64,000 bases of DNA from Bacteroidales bacterium UBA3843 (lineage in GTDB: Bacteria; Bacteroidota; Bacteroidia; Bacteroidales; Paludibacteraceae): positions 69,636 through 133,635 of the forward strand of contig DGHR01000012.1 in the NCBI GenBank assembly GCA_002392745.1, given 5' to 3'. Shown piece by piece: positions 7,847 to 15,422 of this stretch. A program made the translations under genes and the position numbers. The stretch's first letter is position 1, and each line of letters starts with the position of its first letter. The notes beneath the pieces are model-generated. The model saw nothing but the letters and a program-made list of their open reading frames with translations, searched no databases and was not told where the DNA came from.

Positions 7847-9496
7847 TTATTGATACAAATAACGCTTGATTGAGCGCTTTGGAGTCTTTTCAAACTCCTG
7901 AGCAACTAATTCTATAGAGCTAATCTGGCTGTATTGCGGCAGATCCTTGTTGACAGCAACACGGTTCTCTTCCATCATAGCGGTCAGACTCTTTGTTCCC
8001 AGCAGTTTCTTGCCATCAGCGGAGGTATCGGGGTATACCAATGCCACCAGTTTATGGTCTCGGTCTACAACAATAGACTCTACTACACACGGCATCGAAT
8101 TCAACTTGTCTTCCAGTTCCTCGGGATAGATATTCTGTCCGCTCGGACCGAGTATCATATTCTTGCTACGGCCGTGGATAAAGATATTTCCTTCCTTGTC
8201 AAGTACGCCCAGGTCACCGGTACGCATCCAACCATCCTCGGTGAATACCGCCTTGGTTGCCTCTTCGTTCTTGTAATATCCCATCATCACGTTAATACCC
8301 TTGACTTGTATCTCTCCGTCTTTACCGGTCGGGTCTTCGCTATCAATGCGCACATGGCACTGCGGCAGGTCCTTGCCGCAACTATGGAACTTATATGCCC
8401 ACCAGTCCTCATAACTAATCAGCGGTGCGCACTCGGTCATACCATAGCCTACACAGTACTGGTATTTGATATCATGGAGTACTTGTTCCACTTCTCCGTT
8501 CAATGCGGCTCCTCCAATAATCAAATAACGCAACTTACCGCCAAAAGTCTTGTCCAGACCTTCTTTCACTTTTCTGCGGATAACGCGGTTGATACCGGGA
8601 GTCTTCCATAGAATCTTCATCATCGGGCTGCTAATCTTGGGCAGAACACCTTTCTTTACAATCTTCTCGATGACCAAAGGCACCGTTAAAATCATAAAGG
8701 GTTTAACCTGCGCAAACGCCTTCATCAAAACCGTAGGCGTAGGAGCCTGAGTCAGGAAGTATACCTCTGCGCCCTCACATACCTGATAGAGGAACTCGAA
8801 CATCAATCCAAACATGTGTGCGATAGGCAGCATAGAGAGCACCCGGTCTCCCGGTTTATGAGGAATACGAATGCTGGCGAACTCTACGTTTCCGCTCAAG
8901 TTCAGATGGCTCAACATAACACCTTTCGGATTACCCGTCGAACCGCTGGTATAGTTAATAACCGCCAAGTCTGCATGGTTGTCAGTAGGCAAGTTCAAGT
9001 CAGCCAGCGCTACGCCATTCGGATAAGCTTTGGCAAATGCAGCATCTACACCCGCATACGCCTTTTCGGTTGCGCTGTCAGCCTCAACCAATGTCAGGTC
9101 GTCCATGAAGATGGTAGCCTTCAATCCCTTCATTTGTTTGGGATCGATTTTCTTCTTGACATTAGGACCTACATACAGCAATACAGCTTCCGAGTGGTCT
9201 ACTAATCCATATATACCTTCTGCCGTGAAATCCGGCAGGATACTGACAACTACAGCCTTATAACTCTCTATCGCCAGGAACAGCAGTCCCCAGTTTGCGC
9301 AGTTACGACCGCAGAGCGCAATCTTGTCGCCCTCCTTGATACCCATTTCCTGCCATGTAACATGCAGGCGCTTGATAGCTGCCGCCAACTCGGCATATGT
9401 ATATTTATTTTCTCCGTCCAGGTCCGCCAATGCTAAGCAGTCCCAACGGCGTGACATCGTCTCATGAAGGTACGAGAAATAGTGTTTTGTTGCCAT
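7847..9496 (-). CDS. AMP-forming long-chain acyl-CoA/ACP ligase (copy 2)
   Basis: 549 residues with the same activity class as copy 1. Motifs: YTSGSTGNPKGVM (about residue 180), YGMTECAPL (about 349), WMRTGDLGVLDKEGNIF (about 421), and the C-terminal KTPKRSIKRYLY. The N-terminal region is nearly parallel to copy 1 (KGDKIALxGRNCANW in both). It has its own -7 box at 9550-9557 and lies 100 nt downstream of the TetR gene, so the regulator may control it. Why two copies are kept is unknown; they may differ in chain length or in using CoA versus ACP. Confidence 0.9.
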   Translation of the reverse strand: MATKHYFSYLHETMSRRWDCLALADLDGENKYTYAELAAAIKRLHVTWQEMGIKEGDKIALCGRNCANWGLLFLAIESYKAVVVSILPDFTAEGIYGLVDHSEAVLLYVGPNVKKKIDPKQMKGLKATIFMDDLTLVEADSATEKAYAGVDAAFAKAYPNGVALADLNLPTDNHADLAVINYTSGSTGNPKGVMLSHLNLSGNVEFASIRIPHKPGDRVLSMLPIAHMFGLMFEFLYQVCEGAEVYFLTQAPTPTVLMKAFAQVKPFMILTVPLVIEKIVKKGVLPKISSPMMKILWKTPGINRVIRRKVKEGLDKTFGGKLRYLIIGGAALNGEVEQVLHDIKYQYCVGYGMTECAPLISYEDWWAYKFHSCGKDLPQCHVRIDSEDPTGKDGEIQVKGINVMMGYYKNEEATKAVFTEDGWMRTGDLGVLDKEGNIFIHGRSKNMILGPSGQNIYPEELEDKLNSMPCVVESIVVDRDHKLVALVYPDTSADGKKLLGTKSLTAMMEENRVAVNKDLPQYSQISSIELVAQEFEKTPKRSIKRYLYQ

Positions 9497-9549
9497 TCTA
9501 TTAATCTTCAGATAATTGGTTTAAAAATCGGTCATTTCGAATTCGGGGG

Positions 9550-9557
9550 CAAAGGTA
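9550..9557 (-). promoter_or_regulatory. -7 box before acyl ligase copy 2
   Basis: TACCTTTG on the minus strand, about 53 nt before the ATG. Unlike most promoters here, the sequence 20 nt upstream lacks a TTTG-type -33 block, which would fit regulated rather than constitutive use. Confidence 0.5.
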
Positions 9558-9596
9558 CTACAAAATTTTTGAATAAGCGTTCGAAAATGATAAAAA

Positions 9597-10190
9597 TCAT
9601 ACATTTTTTAAAATTTTATGAAATTCACGATAACTTTTTTCCAATAAAGTAAAATCCATTTGTGTTTTTCCCAGTCCGCTGTCGTAACTATTTTTGATGT
9701 GAGCGAACATCAATGCAACCTGTTCCCGATCGATGTCGCGACGGATTAATCCCGCGCGCTGGTCATTATACAGCGCCTTGCGCCATAAATCCACTTCTTT
9801 AAGCGCCAGTCGCTGCGCTTTGCGGTGCAGGGTAGGGAAAAGACTATAGGCGGTGAACATCAGGTTGTTGACATTACTGGTATTGACCGCCTTGTTGCTG
9901 AAGGTCATCAAGGTCTCTTCCAGACTGCCCAGATACTGCATGATGGCCTGTATCATCTCCTCCACGGTCACATTGTCGCTAACAGTACTCAATGCTTTTT
10001 GCTTGGGTTCGAGAAAATATTTCTCCATACAAGTCTGAAACAACTCGTCCTGGTCATGGAAATAGTAATAGAGCGTCCCACGCCCCATATCAAGCGTATT
10101 CTGCAGGTCTGTAATGCTTACATTCTGATAGCCCTGCAATGCGTAAAGCTCCATTGCTTTCCGGATGATATATTCTCTACGCCCTTTCAT
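9597..10190 (-). CDS. TetR/AcrR-family transcriptional regulator
   Basis: 197 residues. The N-terminus is a TetR DNA-binding domain: IIRKAMELYALQGYQNVSI, then TDLQNTLDMGRGTLYYYFHD (residues about 8-50) with the family's YYYF recognition-helix end. The rest is a helical ligand-binding domain. Its start overlaps the end of the patatin gene by 14 nt, so it is co-transcribed with it, and the acyl ligase follows 100 nt downstream. This context suggests a fatty-acid or acyl-CoA responsive regulator, by analogy with FadR-type TetR proteins; the ligand is not known. Confidence 0.9.
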   Translation of the reverse strand: MKGRREYIIRKAMELYALQGYQNVSITDLQNTLDMGRGTLYYYFHDQDELFQTCMEKYFLEPKQKALSTVSDNVTVEEMIQAIMQYLGSLEETLMTFSNKAVNTSNVNNLMFTAYSLFPTLHRKAQRLALKEVDLWRKALYNDQRAGLIRRDIDREQVALMFAHIKNSYDSGLGKTQMDFTLLEKSYREFHKILKNV

Positions 10191-11103
10191 AGCGGTCTAA
10201 TGCCGTGTTCATCAGCCGTCTGCCATCCTCGATGATAGTTTCGGCTTTGTCAAAATCAAAGGTGTTATAGGCGTATTGGCGCATGACAGCATGTACATCC
10301 GGAGGTGTCAGTCGCAGCGCAAGCAATGTGTTCTGCTGAATCTGCATGTCGCTCATGCGGTCCAGCAAGCCTACAAAATTTACATTCCTTCCCAAATCCG
10401 AAGCGCGCTTTCGGCGGATGTTGTCCACCCGTTTACTCAACTGAATCAGTTGGTTCTCCACGCTAGACGGAACAGTCCATCCCTTGGACTGAAGTTCCGT
10501 CAGTTTTCCCTCTACGTCAATAGGGTCGGGGACCGCCTCTGTAGGCATACAGTCCTTGCCGCTGATATCCATGGCAACCAATATATCTCCCTCTGTGCGC
10601 TCCACACAATGCAGAGGGAGCGGATTTAATATGCCTCCGTCAATCAACAGCCGGTTACCAATCTGGACCGGTTTGAAAAACAATGGGATACTGATAGACG
10701 CGCGCACCGCTTCAAACAGGCTGCCAGAACGGAACAATACCTCCTCGGTATTCATCATATCCGAGGCTACGATGGTGCACGGGATACGCAACTGTTCTAT
10801 CGGTCGGTCGGGCACCACCCGTTCCAATTCCTGAATAATACGTTTGCCTTTAACCAACGAATTGCCACTCAGGAGGTTGATATCCATCATTCGCAGGATA
10901 AGTTGCTTGTCCACCTGCAGAAACCATTCTTTGGCTTCTTTCAGTTGTCCGGCAGCATACATACCCGCAATGATGGAGCCCATGGAACAACCGGCTATAC
11001 TGGTAATGGTATAGCCTCGTTGCTCCAATGCCTCAATGGCGCCGATGTGCGCCAAACCGCGCGCACCTCCAGAACCCAAAACCAAAGCGACATTCTTAGC
11101 CAT
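10177..11103 (-). CDS. Patatin-like phospholipase
   Basis: 308 residues. Contains the complete patatin catalytic set: glycine-rich oxyanion loop GSGGARG (residues 10-16), nucleophile elbow GCSMG with Ser40, and the Asp of the dyad in IDGGILNPLP (about residue 156). It should release fatty acids from phospholipids or other esters. No signal peptide is seen, so it works in the cytosol or at the inner face of the membrane. The start codon overlaps the gcvT stop, and the TetR gene overlaps its 3' end; a neighbouring pair of acyl ligases could recycle the fatty acids it frees. Confidence 0.9.
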   Translation of the reverse strand: MAKNVALVLGSGGARGLAHIGAIEALEQRGYTITSIAGCSMGSIIAGMYAAGQLKEAKEWFLQVDKQLILRMMDINLLSGNSLVKGKRIIQELERVVPDRPIEQLRIPCTIVASDMMNTEEVLFRSGSLFEAVRASISIPLFFKPVQIGNRLLIDGGILNPLPLHCVERTEGDILVAMDISGKDCMPTEAVPDPIDVEGKLTELQSKGWTVPSSVENQLIQLSKRVDNIRRKRASDLGRNVNFVGLLDRMSDMQIQQNTLLALRLTPPDVHAVMRQYAYNTFDFDKAETIIEDGRRLMNTALDRYERA

Positions 11104-12188
11104 TATACAATTTTAGCAGGCTGTAATTTCTCGCGTATGCGTATATATATAAGGTTACCTTTCTTGGCCTGTCCGGTTTGGACATACCCCATTCCGATGC
11201 CTACTTTTGTGTTCGGCAGCATAATACCGGAAGTGACGTTTCCAATCACGTTGCCCTGCTCATCGCATATCTCATAGCCGTTGCGAGGTATCGCGCGCTC
11301 GATACATTCAAAATGCACCAGTTTACGTTTCACGCCTTCGGCTTTTTGCTGTTTCAGGAAATCGCGGTCAATAAAATCCTTGGCGTCCAGTTTGGTAATC
11401 CATCCCAATCCGGCCTCCAATGGTGAAGTTGTGTCATCGATATCATGGCCATACAAGCAATACCATTTCTCGAGGCGCAGACTGTCGCGGGCTCCCAAAC
11501 CAATGGGTGCCAAGCCAAACGGTTTTCCCACTTCGAACAGTGCATCCCAAATCTGTTTGCCGTTCTCGGCCGGGAAATACAGTTCGAAGCCGCCGGCACC
11601 TGTATAGCCTGTATTGGACAGGATAACCCCCGGAACACCGGCAAAACTCCACTCGCGGAACGCATAGTAGTCAATGGATTTCAGGTCCGCATCGGTCAGC
11701 AGTTGCAACAACTCTACTGCTTTCGGTCCTTGCACTGCCAATTGTCCGTACCGTGCGCTGGCGTTTTCCAACTTGACATCCGCCCATTCGGGATGAGCGC
11801 TCAGAACCTGATTTACCCAAGCCCAGTCCTTGTCAATATTTCCGGCATTGACCACCATGAGGTATTTGGTAGTGGAATACTTGTAGATAATCAAGTCGTC
11901 CACGATACCGCCTTTGCCGTTCGGCATGCAGGTATATTGCGCCTTACCGGCAGCAATGACAGACAAGTCATTGGTGGTGATATACTGCAGAAAATCGAGT
12001 GCGTGCTCGCCTTTTACCCAGAACTCGCCCATATGACTGACATCAAAGACACCGACGCCTTCACGCACAATCATGTGTTCCCGGTTGATACCTGTCGGGT
12101 ATTGTATAGGCATGTTAAACCCGGCAAATTCTGCCATTTTTGCGCCCAAGGCAATGTGGATGTCTGTAAACGGTGTGGTTTTTAACAT
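11103..12188 (-). CDS. gcvT: Aminomethyltransferase, glycine cleavage T protein
   Basis: Transfers the methylene group from the aminomethyl-lipoyl H protein to tetrahydrofolate, releasing ammonia. 361 residues, the normal length. The N-terminus has TTPFTDIHIALGAKMAEFAG and the active-site region GVGVFDVSHMGE; later GNTGYTGAGGFELYFP-type folate-site residues (around 195) and the C-terminal barrel with VGIGMGYV are present. The partner genes gcvH and gcvP are not in the window. It sits between pepT and a patatin gene with which it shares no obvious pathway, so the link is probably only co-transcription. Confidence 0.95.
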   Translation of the reverse strand: MLKTTPFTDIHIALGAKMAEFAGFNMPIQYPTGINREHMIVREGVGVFDVSHMGEFWVKGEHALDFLQYITTNDLSVIAAGKAQYTCMPNGKGGIVDDLIIYKYSTTKYLMVVNAGNIDKDWAWVNQVLSAHPEWADVKLENASARYGQLAVQGPKAVELLQLLTDADLKSIDYYAFREWSFAGVPGVILSNTGYTGAGGFELYFPAENGKQIWDALFEVGKPFGLAPIGLGARDSLRLEKWYCLYGHDIDDTTSPLEAGLGWITKLDAKDFIDRDFLKQQKAEGVKRKLVHFECIERAIPRNGYEICDEQGNVIGNVTSGIMLPNTKVGIGMGYVQTGQAKKGNLIYIRIREKLQPAKIV

Positions 12189-12197
12189 AGTACTTTT

Positions 12198-12235
12198 CCG
12201 ATATGCCGATATATCGCAGAATCGATATACCGATA
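12198..12235. repeat. CGATATA-type short repeat between pepT and gcvT
   Basis: Copies of CCGATATATCG and CGATATACCGA flank a 6-nt centre and form an imperfect inverted repeat. It occupies most of the 48-bp gap. It could be a weak terminator or a dispersed intergenic repeat. Confidence 0.4.
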
Positions 12236-12236
12236 G

Positions 12237-13445
12237 TTATTTTACTTTTTGAATAATTTGCAGAATCACGTCCTTTGCTTTTTCCATCGATGGAATCGGC
12301 AGATATTCGTATCGGCTGTGGAAATTCTCGCCGCCCGCGAAGATATTAGGGCATGGCAGTCCTTCAAACGACAACCGTGCGCCATCCGTTCCTCCGCGGA
12401 TTGGTTTAACCACCGGCGTAATCCCTACCGCTTTCATTGCCTCTTCCGCCAAGTCAATGATATGCATGACGGGTTCGATTTTCTCGCGCATGTTGTAATA
12501 TTGGTCGCGGAGTTCAATCTCGGCGGTGCCCTCTCCGTACTCGCGGTTCACCTTTCGAACCAAATGTTCCAACTCGCGTTTGCGGCTCTCGAAACGTGCG
12601 CGGTCATGGTCGCGGATAATATAACTGAGGGTCGTCTCTTCGACAGTTCCGTTCATACCAATCAGATGGTAAAAACCTTCGTAACCTTCGGTATGTTCCG
12701 GAGTCTCCCAGCGAGGCAACATGACAGCCAGCTGGTAGGCGATACGCATCGAGTTCTGCATCTTGTGGTAAGCGCTACCCGGATGTACATTCACACCGTG
12801 AACATGAATCTTGCATGCAGCGGCATTGAAGTTCTCAAACTCCAATTCGCCCACAGCACCTCCGTCCATGGTATATGCCCAGTCACACCCGAATGCTTTT
12901 ACATCAAAATGATCGGCACCTTGTCCAATCTCTTCATCGGGCGTGAAACCGATACGTACTTTGCCGTGCTTGATTTCCGGATGCTGAATCAGGTATTCCA
13001 TAGCAGTAACTATCTCTGCAATACCGGCTTTGTCATCCGCGCCAAGAAGTGTCTTTCCGTTGGTCACAATGATGTCCTGGCCCCGGTAATTCAGGATCTC
13101 CGGATATTTGGCAGTCTCCAGCACAATTCCTTCGCCCAGGGTAATGTCCTTGCCGTCGAACGCCTTGACGATACGTGGCTGAACATTCTTGCCGCTGGCG
13201 TCCGGCGCTGTGTCCATATGGGCAATGAAACCGAGGACAGGTTTGCCCTCGCAGTTAGCAGGCAACGTAGCCATGATATACCCATTGGCATCGAGAGAAA
13301 CCTCCTGTAAGCCGATGGATTTCAATTCGTCCACCAGGAACTCGGCAAACTCCATCTGCCCTGGGGTAGACGGAGTCATGCCTGTATTCTCGTCGCTTGT
13401 GGTGCAGAACGAGACATATTTCAGAAATCGGTCAACGATATTCAT
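12237..13445 (-). CDS. pepT: Peptidase T (tripeptide aminopeptidase)
   Basis: Cytosolic dizinc M20 aminopeptidase that removes the N-terminal residue of tripeptides. 402 residues, as expected for PepT (about 410). Metal ligands and catalytic residues are visible: IAHMDTAPDASG (His and Asp), GADDKAGIAEI (bridging Asp), TPDEEIGQGADHFD (catalytic Glu and ligand Glu), YTMDGGAVGELE, and the C-terminal His in FAGGENFHSRYEYLP. It starts 5 nt after the lipoprotein gene stop, so both are on one transcript. Confidence 0.95.
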   Translation of the reverse strand: MNIVDRFLKYVSFCTTSDENTGMTPSTPGQMEFAEFLVDELKSIGLQEVSLDANGYIMATLPANCEGKPVLGFIAHMDTAPDASGKNVQPRIVKAFDGKDITLGEGIVLETAKYPEILNYRGQDIIVTNGKTLLGADDKAGIAEIVTAMEYLIQHPEIKHGKVRIGFTPDEEIGQGADHFDVKAFGCDWAYTMDGGAVGELEFENFNAAACKIHVHGVNVHPGSAYHKMQNSMRIAYQLAVMLPRWETPEHTEGYEGFYHLIGMNGTVEETTLSYIIRDHDRARFESRKRELEHLVRKVNREYGEGTAEIELRDQYYNMREKIEPVMHIIDLAEEAMKAVGITPVVKPIRGGTDGARLSFEGLPCPNIFAGGENFHSRYEYLPIPSMEKAKDVILQIIQKVK

Positions 13446-13450
13446 AGGTC

Positions 13451-14029
13451 TTATTTATTGCTGAAGGCGCCAAGCAGTGTGCTCAATGCACCGGCATATT
13501 GTGCAGCAGTATTGGCGTAGCTGGCAGCGGTGTCGGCATAGCCGGCTGCAGTGGTAGTAGCGGCCTGAACAGCCTCGGTGGTCTTGGTCTGAGCGTTCTT
13601 GACGGTCTCACTATTTTTAATCATGTCCACCAAACTGTTGGTAACGGTCTCAACGTTGTTCTGGGTAACCAGACCGAGTGATGAAGCGACCATTCCTTTT
13701 CCGAACTCTTTCAGATATGTTTTGTCTTTGTAGTTATCTTTCAATCCCTCGCAGTTAGCAACCAACGTTACGGTGTTCAATATGTTCTGCATGTTCTTGT
13801 AGTCATACTTGTTGCCGTCCGCTTTGTACTGTGTGTACAGAGCCTGGAGTGCATTACCGGCGCCTTGACCGGCAGACTGTGCAGCGGTGGTGCCAGTCGT
13901 GGTCGTTGTAGTAGTCGTTGCAGCGGGAGCGGCAGTGGTGCTTGTTGTGTTACTGCTTGTACCATTTTTCAAAAAGCCGCAGGCGCTCATCATCATCACT
14001 GCGGCGACCATAATCATTGTTTTTTTCAT
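13451..14029 (-). CDS. Unrecognised lipoprotein with Thr-rich linker
   Basis: 192 residues of no family I recognise. The signal peptide MKKTMIMVAAVMMMSAC ends in a lipobox (MSAC), so the protein is lipid-anchored in the envelope. A Thr/Ala-rich linker with a run of eight Thr (about residues 39-46) follows, then a helical domain with spaced Cys (NCEG) and a C-terminal segment of Ala/Thr heptad-like repeats (AGYADTAASYANTAAQYA), probably coiled coil. The sequence DTA fits the D-(S/T)-hydrophobic site used by Bacteroidota O-glycosylation. It is 18 nt from the hydroxyacid dehydrogenase gene and 5 nt from pepT. Confidence 0.8.
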   Translation of the reverse strand: MKKTMIMVAAVMMMSACGFLKNGTSSNTTSTTAAPAATTTTTTTTGTTAAQSAGQGAGNALQALYTQYKADGNKYDYKNMQNILNTVTLVANCEGLKDNYKDKTYLKEFGKGMVASSLGLVTQNNVETVTNSLVDMIKNSETVKNAQTKTTEAVQAATTTAAGYADTAASYANTAAQYAGALSTLLGAFSNK

Positions 14030-14047
14030 TGTTGTAATATTTTTGGT

Positions 14048-14992
14048 TTATAATATGATATTCATTTTGTCAGTGTCTCCGTCCAAGAATGCAATGATAT
14101 TATCCGAGACACATTCGCACATTGCTATGCGTCCCTCCCATGTACCGGTGCCGGTATGGGGACTGAGAACTATATTTTCCAGCTGCAGCAGTTCCGTGTT
14201 GATCTGCGGTTCGCTCTCATACACATCCAGCGCCGCTCCGGCTATAATGCCGTTTTTCAATGCTTCCACCAAGGCCTGCTCGTCCACGTGTGCGCCGCGA
14301 GCCGTGTTAATCAAACATGCGCTGCGTTTCATCATACCCAATTCCGGTTTGCCTATCATGTGATGCACTTCCGGCGTATAGGGGAGGTTGAGAGAAACGA
14401 AGTCACTATCTTGCAGCAAGGTCTGAAAATCAACGTATTCAGCCCCGTATTTATGCTCGATTTCATCGGGCAATTTATGCCGGTTGTAATACATCACTTT
14501 CATTCCGCAGGCCAAAGCCCTTCTCGCCACCGCCTGTCCGATGCGTCCCATTCCGATGATACCGAGCGTCTTCCCGTACAGCGAATGACTGAGGTTGCAC
14601 ATTACGCCCAATTGCGCTTTCCCTGCCCGGATCTTCCGGTCGAACTCGCTCACTCTGCGTGCGATGTCAATCATCAGCGCAAAAGCCAGTTCGGCAGTAG
14701 GTTCAATGACAGGTTGCGGCGTGTTAGTAACGCGAATGCCGCGGGCGCGGCACGCATCCAAATCAATGTTGTTGAATCCTGCACCGAAATTAGCAATCAT
14801 CCGCAGTCGTGGCATCGCATCTATCATTTCCCGCGGCACAGGATAGTCAAACGTGCTGACCAATATCTCCGCCCCGTGCCAATCCTCCACCAACGACGGA
14901 TTGTCATTTACCAATGACCAGTCATGTAGCCCCCGCTCAACGAGGCGGGAGAAACCTTGTTCGGGTAGTCGGGTGGTAAATGCAATCTTCAT
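14048..14992 (-). CDS. D-2-hydroxyacid dehydrogenase (NAD-dependent)
   Basis: 314 residues of the D-isomer-specific 2-hydroxyacid dehydrogenase family, reducing a 2-keto acid such as glyoxylate or hydroxypyruvate with NAD(P)H. The Rossmann loop GKTLGIIGMGRIGQAVARRA lies near residues 137-156; catalytic residues are seen in INTARGAHVDEQALVEAL (Arg), ALDVYESEPQIN (Glu) and LSPHTGTGT (His). The exact substrate is not readable. The start is set by the promoter at 15021-15052 and is followed by the lipoprotein and pepT genes in an apparent operon. Confidence 0.9.
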   Translation of the reverse strand: MKIAFTTRLPEQGFSRLVERGLHDWSLVNDNPSLVEDWHGAEILVSTFDYPVPREMIDAMPRLRMIANFGAGFNNIDLDACRARGIRVTNTPQPVIEPTAELAFALMIDIARRVSEFDRKIRAGKAQLGVMCNLSHSLYGKTLGIIGMGRIGQAVARRALACGMKVMYYNRHKLPDEIEHKYGAEYVDFQTLLQDSDFVSLNLPYTPEVHHMIGKPELGMMKRSACLINTARGAHVDEQALVEALKNGIIAGAALDVYESEPQINTELLQLENIVLSPHTGTGTWEGRIAMCECVSDNIIAFLDGDTDKMNIIL

Positions 14993-15020
14993 CTTCTCGG
15001 ACGCTTGTTCAAATCCGCTA

Positions 15021-15052
15021 CAAAATTACTATTTTTTTTTCATATGCGCAAA
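15021..15052 (-). promoter_or_regulatory. Promoter of the hydroxyacid dehydrogenase operon
   Basis: Minus strand TTTGCGCAT (TTTG at 15049-15052), 20 nt including nine A, then TAATTTTG (15021-15028); leader about 22-30 nt. Confidence 0.7.
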
Positions 15053-15180
15053 TAAAAATGCGTTTTTTTTCTGTGCGACTCTTCCATCTCAATCAAAGAG
15101 CCTGCGATTTGCCGTATTAGCAGAGGATACTACATTTCGTATTATTTCCGTCCGTTCCGCTCATAATGCGCCTCCGATAA

Positions 15181-15235
15181 TAGCGCACTAATAACGCACT
15201 TATCGCGCACTTATCACCCACTAACGACGCACTAA
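15181..15235 (-). repeat. Five tandem 11-bp repeats (TTAGTGCGTCG family)
   Basis: On the minus strand: TTAGTGCGTCG, TTAGTGGGTGA, TAAGTGCGCGA, TAAGTGCGTTA, TTAGTGCGCTA, each 11 bp without gaps. The same family occurs on the plus strand at 49229-49283, where the first unit is identical and the flanking block after the array is also related. Confidence 0.8.
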
Positions 15236-15360
15236 TTTTCGGACTCAAATATTGAAAAGATGAAGAATGTGCAAGAATTGGGCACATCCAGTAGAAAGAA
15301 TGCGCAAAGGTACAAAAAAAGTCCGATATATGCAAATTTTTATTAACTTTTATGCAAAAA

Positions 15361-15392
15361 CTTGTGTATGTCATTTTTTTTTCCTATCTTTG
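15361..15392 (+). promoter_or_regulatory. Promoter of the AddAB-like operon
   Basis: CTTGTGTATGTCA (CTTG at 15361-15364), 20-nt spacer with a run of nine T, TATCTTTG at 15385-15392. Transcription should begin near 15399, which sets the first usable ATG at 15423. Confidence 0.75.
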
Positions 15393-15422
15393 CAACCTAA
15401 ATTTTCAGATACAAACTACCGA

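Larger units (their letters stand above)
14993..15422. other. Divergent intergenic region with 11-bp tandem repeats
   Basis: 430 bases without a gene. From left to right: leftward promoter (15021-15052), a block related to one at 49.3 kb (15139-15180), five tandem 11-bp repeats (15181-15235), and a rightward promoter (15361-15392). An in-frame ATG at 15267 would extend the helicase gene but lies upstream of the promoter. Confidence 0.7.
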
